Below the pieces are notes generated by a model that was not told the DNA's origin, searched no databases, and worked only from the letters and a program-made list of their open reading frames with translations. 64,000 bases of DNA from Neofusicoccum parvum (taxonomy: Eukaryota > Ascomycota > Dothideomycetes > Botryosphaeriales > Botryosphaeriaceae): assembly GCA_020912385.1 (NCBI GenBank), contig CP087219.1:992001-1056000 (forward strand), written 5' to 3'. Below are positions 43,667-54,384 of the stretch, in pieces. Each line of letters opens with the position of its first letter. The first letter of the stretch is position 1. Made by a program: the position numbers and the translations under genes.

Positions 43667-45068
43667 TGTGACAGGCGGATGACAGGCGACGGTCGAGGAC
43701 GGTGGAGCGGTAGCAATAAAAGGGCGAGACAGGAGCAGCAATGACTCGGAAGTGGTGGATTGTTGGGGCGTGGTGACGGCGCCGGCGTTGTTGAGAGGGC
43801 CGGAGCGAGGGGGCCCGCAGTCGGGGGCAGGCGCGTCTTATATGGTGTCGGAGAAGAGGCAGACGATTCACGAAGCACGGCGGACAAGCTTATCGGACTC
43901 GGGAATGCTGGACAAGGCAAGACGACGACGGCCAGGCACAGCTTGTTGAGCGCTCACGGACAGCGGGAGCACTGGAGCTCTGGACAGCGGCCGGCGCGTG
44001 CACCCCGCTTTTCCTGGAGGGCGACACACCGCGCCCGCACCGCTGCGAGTGGCCGGTGAAGACGTCCCCGCATACGCTGAGGGCTGATCGGACCAGATGC
44101 GCACGACTCCTCCACTGCCATCGCGCATGGCCTCACCCGACATCTCGTGAGGCCCCCGCCGCCGGCCTCCGCGCCCGTCGACGGCAGCAGTGGCAGTGGC
44201 AGTGCGGCGGCATGTCGCCCAGCAGCCCAGCAGCCCAGCAGCCCAGCAGCCCAGCAGCCCTCCCCTTGCTCCCTGGCCGCCTTGCGCCTTGCGCCTCGCG
44301 CCTCGCGCCTCGCCTCGCAGGCTTGCCCGACACACGACGTGCGACCGCGCCCTGGCTGTGCGCTCGATATTCGATAGCGCGCACGCCGACCCCAGGGCGA
44401 TAAGGAGAGCCGGACGGGGAGGGCAATTTCCCATTCGGCGGCGATCGTCGCGCGCCCGCCGTTGGGTGTGGGCGGCGCTAGCTGCAGGAGCACGGCGTGC
44501 AGGCGCGGGCATGGGCTGCTCGAAGGTGTGGTGCTGGACCGCCGTGCCGTCGTATATGGACGCTTCAGGGCATGCTGACGCCGCGGAGGGCCGAACGGGA
44601 CGAACGGGACGCATTCTTGGGCCTGGCTGTTTCAAAGCTGCACGCACGCGCAAATGGGCGCGCTCGCCGGCGCGGTTAGTCAGCGGCACTATGCCGGTCG
44701 CAGGCGGCCAAGACCGCGCGCAACTCCTCTAAGCAGCCGCGTGCCTGTAGATCCGCCGTGTCGCGCTGCGCCAGACAACCGCGCGCCGTCTCCCTCAGCT
44801 GGGGGGGACGCCCAAGTGACGTCCGCTCCTCCACACCTTCGCCTCCAGCGCCGTAGTGGACGCAGACTTTTTCGCCCGCCGCGTGTCCAGTCTGCTCAAA
44901 AGGCTGCCAGCTGCTCCTCGACGCCTCGCATCGCTCTGAGCCGCTCGTTCAGCCCCCGAAAACAGCCACCGCCTGCCTCATCTTTGTTTCTGCTCGCGAC
45001 TCCTCTACCGGGTCTGCTTAACTGCATCGCACTCGGTTTCAATGCTCCCTCGCTACTGACCGCTCGCC
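43667..45068. promoter_or_regulatory. 1.4-kb divergent upstream region with an 8-mer tandem repeat
   Basis: Separates the SAP-protein gene (-) from the aspartic protease (+). It is very GC-rich, with six perfect tandem copies of AGCAGCCC at 44221-44268, followed by a run of GCGCCTCGC-type near-repeats at 44282-44325. Every frame over it is open by composition, giving Gly/Leu/Cys/Trp/Ala repeats that are not credible proteins. Confidence 0.5.
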
Positions 45069-46648
45069 ATGCTGTCGTCGCGCCTCCTTGCCAGCGCCGC
45101 CGCCGCCTACCTGGCCCTGCCGCCCGCCGCCGCCTTCTACCCATATGCCCTGGAGGACGCAAGCCTTCTTGCTGCGCGCCACGAGCCCGCCGTCAGCTCT
45201 GCTCAAGACCAATCCTTCGCTGTGCCCATCCGCCGCACCCCCACCAGGCGCGACAACCAATTCAACGTCGTCACCGCGAACGACCCTACCCAGTCCGACA
45301 GCGTTGCCGTGGACAGCGATGGCAGTGACTTCTCCTACTTCTCAACCGTTAAGTTCGGCTCCAGCGACGTCGAGTACTATCTCCTGCTGGACTCGGGCGC
45401 TGCGAACACGTGGGTCATGAGCGCCGACTGCACCACCGACTCGTGTGCCAAGCACAGCACCCTGGGTCCCTCCGGTTCCAGCACGCTCGAGGTGAGCTTT
45501 CCCTCAGCAGGCCGCCGAGTGACTAGCAGCTGCTGACAACTCATGCACAGGTCACCTCAAACACTTTCTCAATCGCCTACGGAACCGGAAACGTCAATGG
45601 CACCCTTGCTAGCGACAAGGTCCATGTGTCGAGCTTTTCCGTGGACCTGACATTCGGCCTGGCTGACTTCGCCTCGCCCGAGTTTGCCTCGTATCCCATG
45701 GACGGCATTCTTGGTCTCGGCCGGGCCGACAGGACGGACAATGACGTCACCGACGGTACTCTCCTGGACGCTCTCGCCGAAGCATCTCTCATTCCAGCAA
45801 AGCTTTATGGCATCCACCTCTCGCGCAACTCGGATGGCCTGAAGGATGGAGAGCTGAACTTGGGTGCTCCTAATCCCGACCGCTACGATGGCGACCTTGC
45901 ATGGACCAGCACCATCGACAACGACCGGGGCTTCTGGGAAATACCCATTGACGATGCAGCTTATGGCGGCACGCAAGCTGGCCTCACTGATCGAACCGCC
46001 ATCATCGACACCGGGACCTCGTACATGCTCTTGCCTGGCAACGACGCTGCCGCTCTACATAAGCTGATCCCGCAGTCGGCACAGAATGGCGAAATCTTCA
46101 CCATCCCCTGCAGTACCACTCAGTCCCTTCAGCTGAGTTTCAATAATATCGCCTACAACATTTCAGCCAAGGATTATGTTGGTCGCAATGTCGGCGGCAG
46201 TACCTGCCAGAGTAACATCATCGGCCGCCGTACTTTTGGAGACAAACAATGGCTCGTGGGTGCCGTATTCCTGAAAAATGTGTATGCTGTTTTCGACTAC
46301 GACAATTCTCGTATCGGATTTGGCGTCAAGGGTTCTGGCAGCTCCATGGCTGAAACATCGGCCAGCCCAACCTCGACGTCCGCTGCCGGCTCCAGTGCGA
46401 GCAGCTCGGCGACATCGGCTCTGATGACGCCGGACGCTCCTTTGGTCTCCGAGGGATCGGGATCGGGCGAGCAATCTGCATCCGGCTCAGCGACAGCTGC
46501 AGCCTCTACAGCAACGCAGTCGTCTGCTGCTCCAGCCTCCGCGTCACAGGAGGGACTGGGGCTGGGATTCGGGCAGCCGCTAACGAGTGCACGGGCGGGA
46601 GCATTGCCTTTGCTTATCGCCCTCTTCTATCTTGTGGTCATCTTCTGA
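45069..46648 (+). CDS. Secreted/GPI-anchored aspartic protease (pepsin family A1, yapsin-like)
   Basis: Pepsin-type aspartic protease for the cell surface. Exon 1 45069-45491, intron 45492-45550 (59 bp), exon 2 45551-46648; 506 residues. Residues 1-22 form a signal peptide (LLASAAAAYLALPPAAAF). The propeptide-like segment holds RR pairs near 55-61, possible Kex2-type sites. First active site YYLLLDSGAANTWV (Asp108, DSG in place of the usual DTG), flap-type sequence FSIAYGTGNVNG, second active site TAIIDTGTSYMLLP (Asp294). The mature domain ends VYAVFDYDNSRIGFGV. A Ser/Thr/Ala-rich stalk of about 100 residues follows, then a short hydrophobic tail (PLLIALFYLVVIF) ending the protein, the hallmark of a GPI signal. 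No close paralogue in the window. Confidence 0.92.
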
Positions 46649-47531
46649 GCCAAGGGCAAAAGCGGGTTGTGCACCAGCACTTTCGTCGGCCTTGCAAAGA
46701 GGCTCTCAACGCAAATATTCATTGTAGAAACTAGTTTAATCGAATACACGATTTATTATGGACACATGCCGAGGTCAGTTATCATTGGCTACTGAAGATT
46801 CTACAATTACTGTTTGTGGTAGTTTGCGGCTTCGATCATATGCCAGGATACCGCCGCCACACAGGGATATTCTGCCATTGCTAAGTTTCATGGTAATGTG
46901 TGTAAATGTATTCACCCAGAAATGCCAGCTCAGATGAAGTCATATCGTTGCAGCTCAAAGCCTAGCGAGATGTGAGATGTGCAGCGTCCGTCAAGAGCCA
47001 CACAACGATCAATAGAACCAACCTGGTACGTTCTGCTGTTAGTCACCAGCGGGTGTACGGTATATGCTGGAACGCTCACCGACACACGAGGTAAGTTCTG
47101 CCGCAGGGAGGGGGCTGCCGAGGGTCAAAGGTAGATATTCGAAGATAGCCACAGAGTAACATCGACGCATGACGGTCCACAACAGGGTGGCAACGTCCAT
47201 GTTGAGATTCGGCGAAGGTGAAGACACCAAGCTCGAGATCAATACCCTTGGAGCGGAGACCCAGCAATGTCACCGGGAAAGGGACAGAACGGGAAGCACG
47301 AGCTATGGCTGCACTGCAAACAAAGACGTAACGCGCATGGAGATGTGGCTTGCATTTCCACCTGGCCAGCCACAAGCCGACAAAGTTCGGGCTGGCGGAG
47401 TTGGCGGAGACGGACGAGACTTCGGGCGGGAGCGGCAGGCGGGGTGTGGCACCCATGGCGTGGCTTGCGTGGCTTGCGCGGCACGACTTTTGTACCGCGC
47501 GCCAGTAAAACACGGCCCATTTCTCAACTCC
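46649..47531. other. Intergenic region upstream of lipoate ligase
   Basis: 883 bp holding the protease 3' UTR (first 250 bp AT-rich) and the lipoate-ligase promoter. The lipoate-ligase frame is open upstream to 47169, but the residues before 47532 look like translated non-coding DNA. Nothing else seen. Confidence 0.4.
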
Positions 47532-48929
47532 ATGCTCGCCGCGCGCCTGCCCTTCTGCCGGCGCCGCAGCCCAGCCTGGCGCTCGCCGAGGCCTGCCGCA
47601 CGATGCTTCGCCTCGCTCGCTGACGCGCTGCAGCGCCCGGCTGCCAAGTTGCACGCCTTCGTCTCGCGGTCGCGCGACCCGCTCGTCAACCTGTCCATCG
47701 AGCACTACCTGCTGCAGAAGTCGGCCCCGGACTCGGTCGTCCTCTTTCTGTACACGAACCGGCCGTGCATTGTCATCGGCCGCAACCAAAATCCGTGGCT
47801 CGAGGTGAACCTGGCCCTGCTGCGCCGAGGCCAAGTTGACCTTGTCCGACGACGTTCTGGCGGCGGCACTGTCTTCCACGACGAGGGCAACGTCAACTGG
47901 ACTGTCATCTCGCCGCCCGCCACTTTCACGCGGGACAAGCATGCCGAGATGGTTGTGCGTGCGCTGAGGCAACTCGCCGTTGAACGGGCCAGAGTCAACG
48001 AGCGCCACGATATAGTGCTCGACCAAGGCTCTCGCGCTTCTGCCGCCCTCCAGGCCGACACCCACCGGACGCCGTTTACCGTTGACGACCCGGCAGGCCC
48101 ACGCCCGCTGAAAGTCTCGGGCTCTGCCTACAAACTTGTCCGCGGGAGGGCCCTGCATCATGGAACGTGCCTGCTGTGTTCGCCCAACCTCACCATCATT
48201 CCCCAGTACCTGCGTTCTCCAGCAAAGCCCTTTATCAAGGCCCACGGTGTCGAAAGCGTCAGCTCGCCCGTTGCAAACATCGGCATTGACACCTCTGCTT
48301 TCATTCAGGCCGTGCAGCGCGAGTTTGCCCGCATGTACGGCAGCGCCTCCGCCATGGAGGTGGGAGATGAGCAGCTCCGTCTCCCCGAATTACGCAAAGG
48401 ATATGATGAGATGAGGGTGCGTTTCGATAGGTGCCCACTTATCGCGCTCGTGTGCTGATGCCGGGCCAGACTCTTGATTGGACGTATCTTCAAACGCCGA
48501 AATTCACCTTCTCCGTCCCTGCTGCCGACCCAGTTCCTCAGGAGAACACGGCCCTCCCTGCTGGCTTTTCTCCATCGGTATGCCTTCCCATTCGCAAAGG
48601 CCTAGTATTGCCGTTGTCGAGCCCACTTTTTCGTCTCATGGCTTTCAGGCCAGCAAATAAGGTGGCACAGGCGCTAATTCGGCCTTCAGACAAGAATCAC
48701 GCTGAGTGTCCACAGTGGGGTCATCCACGAAGCGTCCGTCAACCTTGGACCGCCATTACGTGACCAGGCCGAACAAAGCGCCTTTCAAGGCCGCAGACTG
48801 CATGAAATCGATGACTGGAACCCTCTGCTTCAAGAAGCCATCGGCAAGGATTCCAGCATCAATAATTCAGACGTTGCATTCATCGCGGAATGGTTGCGTA
48901 ACACGCTACCAAGTCCACGGAGCCAATGA
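47532..48929 (+). CDS. Mitochondrial lipoate-protein ligase A
   Basis: Attaches lipoate to E2 and H proteins of mitochondrial dehydrogenases (LplA/Aim22 family). Exons 47532-48416, 48470-48577 and 48690-48929; introns 53 and 112 bp; all phases fit and the stop is TGA 48927-48929; 410 residues. The start at 47532 was chosen because it opens a presequence ([18 protein letters not shown]). Family motifs: [44 protein letters not shown] (lipoate/AMP pocket; RRSGGGTV is invariant), [11 protein letters not shown] (the catalytic-Lys motif of LplA), [13 protein letters not shown], and the C-terminal accessory domain ([28 protein letters not shown]). An insert near residues 160-180 is typical of fungal members. 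Intron 2 is the least certain boundary, but the C-terminal domain reads well after it. Confidence 0.88.
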
Positions 48930-51900
48930 AAAAACGTTTGCGAGCGCCAGTTCAACGCCCAGGCAAATCACGCCAGGTTTTAATGCTGTAGTGCTCAGTG
49001 ATAACGTGGGGAACCCATGACTCTGCCAAAGATAAACATGTACTGGTACCGCTACGTAGACCCAGATGCTCAAAGCTTTGGTGCAGTATTCGTTGCAACC
49101 ATGGCAAGGTTTTACCTGGGTTTATACGAAGTCTGTCCCTAGAGTGGTGTAGCACGCCGTTCCACACGTGGAGAAATAATGCAGCTGTGCAGTTGGGGTT
49201 TGAATACACTTCCACGTTCACGAAGGGGGGGGGGGGGGGGGGGGGGGTTCAAAAAAGCAAGAAAGGAAAGGGGGCTGCTAATTCACCACTCCATGTTTTG
49301 CTGTTTTCTTGCACCCCTCGCACTGATTGTGTAGTTTCCGTATTCTCTACATTAATGACGTGAACTTGCCGGCAACTCCGCCATATCGGCCCGGCTAAAA
49401 GGGAGGCGGGAACTCAGCAACTCGAAAAAGAAAACGAAAAAGAAAAACTATATTGTGTCTATGGGACGGGGGAAGCGCTCACATTGACTTCAAGCGCCCG
49501 GGCATGAGCTGAAATTCGGTCTGCTCGGACATCGATGAGAGAAATGACGTGGGTGTCTGATCTCTGAGCGACGGTTGCCACAATCACTGAGAGGCTGCAC
49601 GTCACTCACAAAGCTTCCGTCACATCTACGCATAGCATGCTATGACGTGGTTGGACTGTTGTGGTTGACGGATACACTGGATCCTCTGGATATTCTGGCA
49701 CGATGTTGACGGTTTCTGGACGACTGCATCGTCTTTCGCCCGCGCCACCACACCGGCTGTGCTTAGCAGACAGAACTAAAAGCATTGCAGAATGGTGCCG
49801 GCTGCCCCTCGGTGACAAAGATCGTCCCACTGATCGGCCTCATTATAGTGGCAATCCCGTCAGGGAGCAGAACGTTGGATTACACGAGAAGGAGTCGATC
49901 TCAAGTCCTCTACTGCACACTGACGTTGGAACATAAGCTGCCTGTGCGAGGGTGGAAGAATCTGCCAGCCAACAGGAGAGAGGCAACAGGGAAGAATTCT
50001 TATTTTCGTGTCATTGGGGCGTTCTTCGGTCAAGGAAGGGGGAAACTCGTCCTTAATTTTTTTTCTCCCGCACCTGAATAATGCGATAGGTCAACACGTC
50101 GGAATCATTCGTCCACGTGGTTGTATGGGGGATAACAGCCTACTTCAGCCCGACACCAGCGGGTAGTTGCCGGCTCCAGAGAAGTGGAGGCGGAGGAAGA
50201 GCCAGAGGGTCGCGGGCGGATCTTCACAGGACACCGTCATGCGGGTGTTGCGCATCTTGGGACAGCCGTGGCCGTGCCGACAGGTCACTTTCCCAGCAGC
50301 GACAAAGCTGCAAGAAGGTTGAAGACAGCCGCGTTACAGAACAACGAAGAGCTCCACTTGGAGCCGAGTGTCGCAAATGAGTGCGGCTTCGGCCGTGAGT
50401 CCAGAACACCGCGCAGAGTTGCTGGTGCTCGAGCCTGCCTATAAGCTTTCGCGCACCCGGGCGGCGGGACGTAGCGCCATCGTCGGGCCTATCACCGGCA
50501 GCGGTCGAGGTTGACGCGGCACCGCGCTGCAGGTAACGTTTTGACCAGGCTCCGGTCGAGAACCCGCCAGCCAGGCGGTTGTTGCCGCTCTGCGGAGCCA
50601 CAGCCGGCGGCGGCAGCAGTGCCTGGCCGGTGGGCGCAAGCTCAGCCTCGCAAGCTACCTCGAGCAGCGAGACGCGTGGAGGAAGCAAGAAGCGCGGAGA
50701 GCGAGGTGTGCAGAAGAGGTTCGCGGTGCGGGGCGAGGCGGCGGCGCAGCGCCAGCGCAGTTCGCTGCAGTTCGCTGCAGTTCGCCCCCTAACTAGCCTC
50801 CCCTCCCCCTTTCGGGATCGCCCGCAAGGACGCGGTCTCCACACTGCCCCTCTTGAAGCGCAGTTCCCCCAACATTTGCCCCGTTGATCGGCCTGCGGAT
50901 TGGCCAGCAGCGGAAGTGGAGCGTCGAGCAGCGTGGCCTGACTCCTGCACCGCGCCGACCACCGACGCTCGACCGACCCGTTTCGTTGAGCCTGACGTCC
51001 GGCGGAGGCTGGCCTGCTGGGGTCGACGTCGACGTGGACTGCTGCTGCGTCTCTCTCCCTCGCGCCGCGGCGGTGCCGGACATGCGTGAGCACCCGACGT
51101 CCGCTGGCTGCCGAGCGACGCCCAGAGGGCTCCATGCACCCCATATTCTGGCCCGTCGCACGACCCTTGGGCCGCCGGCCCCTGCAATAGCACGCAGCTG
51201 CTTGCGGAAGGGCGTAAACAGAGTTGGCAAGGCCGGTCGCACAGGCCATGACACCATCTGCAGCGCAAGCGAGGCTCATGCGCGCCATCGGGGATGGCGG
51301 CGATGGCGATGGGCCATCTGGAAAGGGGGGAGGCCTCGCGCTGCTGCAGGGACGCTCGCCTCGAGTCAATGGTCAACGGCGAACCTGCTCAGGGCCCGCG
51401 GCTGCTCCACGCTGGCCGGATGGCGGCGGGAGGGCTGGCCGGGCGTGTGGAGAAGACGAGCTCCACGCACGCGCTCGCGGCGTCGAGGAGCATGCTTTGC
51501 CGGCGTCGCACAGCATTTGCATTTCAGAGCGACTGCGCTGTTGCACTGCACGCCTGGCACGGAGATTGTGGGCCGGCGCTGCTCGCATCGAGCGCGTCCA
51601 GCCAACTGCCGGGCCCGCCTGAAACCCGCGGGAAAGCCGTGGTCTTGCTCTCGGCCGCGACACTTGTCAGGAATCCCGCGCGTTCCCGGCTCCGGCGCCG
51701 GCTCTCAGCAGCTGTGTGGCCTGGCGACGTTCGAGCACGGCGTGACGGTGACGGGGCCCGACGACGTGCGTCGCGTCACACAGAGCAGCAGGGCCGCGAG
51801 CGAGATAAAGCACGTCGACTGAAGCCGTGCCTTATTCCATGCGCCCGAGCACGCGCCCACGCCGCGCCTCGGGTACGCCCGTGTTTAGATCTCCAGACCT

Positions 51901-53922
51901 CTGCCTTCTGCTTTGTGTGGCGCTAGGAGATCTGAGAAAAAGTAAATTAAATTATGGAGATCTGCCGAGCTCCTCTTATAGCAAGCGCTCCGCTATCGAA
52001 ACGCTCGCTAGCCGTTGCTCTTCTGCACTGCGTCCGCGAAGAGGCAGTGATCTGCCAAACGCCGCTCGCCTTCGGGGCCGGCAGCGCTGCATCCCTTGGG
52101 AGCCGTACCCACTGCTGGCATGCATCATCTTGCGACATCAATGACGACGGCCTCAGTGCACTGAGACAGCGAGCCCTGCCGCAGTCAGCGCCGCAATAAC
52201 GGCGCGGCGCAGCGAAGCCACACGGGCAAGCCTCGCGGCCAAACGCCTCCATGGAGCAGCGCATGGCGCAGATCTGGCGAAAATTCTTCAAAGCTCCCAA
52301 CATGACTGGGCACCTGGAGGCGTGCAGACCCGGCCCAGCTCAGCCACTGCGCGCGAGGATCCTTCAAGCCCTGAGCCGCCATCAGCTGGCCCCCGGCCAG
52401 ACGCAAGGACCGCGCAGGCTGAAGAACGGCGCTGCGAGAATGCTGAGGGCGACGGCTGGAGCACTCGAGCGTACGAGGAGATGGGAGCGCGTGGTGGACG
52501 ACTGCAGAGATGCGCCATTCCAGTGCCTCATGAGGACGTAGCGTGGGGGTTGACAGGCGGATAGAGCCTGTGCCATCCCGGCGCAGCAGCGGCACCTTGT
52601 TGGCTGCTGATCCAATATACCCAGCTGCGCGTCAACCTGAGAGGCTGGCGTCAGGACGTGCCTGGGCCTGTTCTGCAGTTGGTGTGCTGCATGTTCCGAA
52701 ATTGCAGCACATGCTCATGACCTCTGTGACTGGCGGACGCCGATCCGGCGTAGATTTGGCCGACAAAAAGACCTATCGCACGGTGGAGACGGGCTCAGGT
52801 GTGGCTGGACGGCCATGAGGCCAGCGGCATTGCTTTTGGCGGGAACATGTCCATGGTTTACAGCGGTTGCCGACGCTGGCGCGCGATCCCGCGACCTCGT
52901 CGACGGCGGGCGTGGGAGGCCAGGGCGCCAAACACCTTTCTCGAGCCTCGTTCGGGCGCACGCGGCAATGGAAGCGGGATAGCGCTCGTAGCTGCGGGCG
53001 CTTGAGCATGGCTCCCGGTCCCGTGAGGGCGAAGCCCACGATAGCGGCGCGGAGGGGCCTACCCACAGATAAGCTCGCGCGGCTGGAGATGGGGGCGCGC
53101 GGGTCAGCATTCCAGTCGTCGCGCGGGCGCCTGACCAGCGGCCGGCGGATGGCAGACAGCAGCCAGCAGCCAGCAGCCGGCCAGGCCTGGGGCAGGGCTG
53201 AGGCGGCGCCCCTGCGCTCGCGGCAGCACAGCAGCGAGCGGGCGTGTGACGGCACAGTCAGCAGCGCGCACGCAAGACCGCCGCGAGGGCTGGTGGTGGG
53301 GCGCGAAGTCGTGGCCGGCGCGGGCTGCGACGGCTGCGGCCTCGGGCGTGTCGCAGCCAAGTTTGCGGGCTCGTAGGCGTGCGACACGGCGGGCGCTCAC
53401 TGGCCGGGGGCCGCCAGGAACGCCTGGCCGGGCGGAGCAGGGTGCAGCGGCAAAAGCGCGAAAAAACCGTGCGCAAGTGCGCGCCAAGCCGCTCAAACCT
53501 GCCGCAGCGCGGCCCCTGTCAGCAGATACAACCATTATCCCGCTATGCAGGCCTAATGCGCCTAGCTGCTTGCGAGTCCCTGCTTCTGCACAGCGCCGGA
53601 TGGGTGTGCACACCTGCAGCGAGCGAAAGAGGCACGCCCGCCGCGCCCGCGTCCTTGATTCGCCCGCCATGCCTCGAAGCCGCACAGCCAGCTGCCTGCA
53701 TCCTCATACAAGAGCGCCGCCTCCCCTCCGCCAGCCGCCGACCTTTCCATGAGGCAATCCTCCGCTACCATCACGAGTCTTGACCTTCGGCCTCCAGCTG
53801 AGCACACCATCTCCACCCCGGTTGACTCATCCTAAGCCTCCGCCCGTCGCATCATATAGCCTCGCTGTCCGCCGCCGTCACCACCCTCACCACCCCCCAC
53901 CGTCCAACATCCACCCTTCGCC
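48930..53922. other. 5-kb stretch without a recognisable gene, upstream of ecl1
   Basis: GC-rich from about 50100 on, with many long open frames on both strands that are Arg/Ala/Pro/Ser-rich, lack domains and overlap each other; the longest, 50224-51369 minus, shows no family motif. It contains a 23-base guanine run at 49225-49247. There is no RIP signature and no transposon similarity. It could hold a long 5' leader of the ecl1 gene, non-coding transcripts or a lineage-specific gene that cannot be seen by eye. Confidence 0.4.
49225..49247. repeat. Homopolymer of 23 guanines
   Basis: Single uninterrupted G run, about 300 bp after the lipoate-ligase stop. Length is liable to sequencing or assembly error. 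Confidence 0.9.
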
Positions 53923-54384
53923 ATGGCTGCCGAGTGGTCCCACGACTTCTGCCTCACCTGCGACAAGCAGATCGAGCACGGCGCCTACTGCTCGCAGGCC
54001 TGCCGCCTGGCCGACCTGGACAAGGCCACCGACTACACAGGCTATGCTTCCGCCGCCTCGTCTTACGCATCGTCGACTGGCAGCTCCGCCCCCGGCTTCT
54101 ACTTCTCCACCTACAAGACGTCGACCTCGGCGCCCTCCAGCCCCAACCTCTACTCTCCCAGGCAGCCTTCGTACTTCTCGCATTCGGCGTCGCCTTCCAC
54201 CTCGTCCAGCGCCAGCGACTCGTCAAAGCGCAGCCTGACGCCGTCGTCATCGCAGACGTCGCTGACGTCGATGGCCGCCTCGGCGACCCAAGGCCTCTCC
54301 GCCCAGGCCGCCAGCGAGCTGCGGAGCTATGCCCATGCCTTCGACCAGGTGCGCGACATCCGGAGACGGAAACAGTCGACCTGA
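53923..54384 (+). CDS. Ecl1-family zinc-binding life-span regulator
   Basis: Small protein of the Ecl1/2/3 family, linked in yeasts to chronological life span and nutrient-stress response. Single exon, 153 residues, TGA at 54382-54384. The defining N-terminal zinc motif is present: DFCLTCDKQIEHGAYCSQAC (C-x2-C-x9-C-x3-C) followed by RLADL. The rest is Ser/Thr/Ala/Tyr-rich and disordered, ending in a short charged helix (FDQVRDIRRRKQST). A pyrimidine-rich stretch (53800-53920) precedes the start. It stands alone between two 5-kb non-coding regions, which suggests a large regulatory region or long UTRs, in line with the stress control known for the family (inference). Identification rests on the zinc motif and architecture. 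Confidence 0.85.
   Translation: MAAEWSHDFCLTCDKQIEHGAYCSQACRLADLDKATDYTGYASAASSYASSTGSSAPGFYFSTYKTSTSAPSSPNLYSPRQPSYFSHSASPSTSSSASDSSKRSLTPSSSQTSLTSMAASATQGLSAQAASELRSYAHAFDQVRDIRRRKQST

Noticed and set aside
47169..47531. N-terminal extension of lipoate ligase to the ATG at 47169
   Set aside because: The added residues are low quality and would bury the mitochondrial presequence that begins at 47532.
50224..51369. 381-codon minus frame in the gap before ecl1
   Set aside because: No domain, Arg/Ser/Ala/Pro-rich, with equally long frames on the other strand; typical of GC-rich non-coding DNA, though a lineage-specific gene cannot be excluded.
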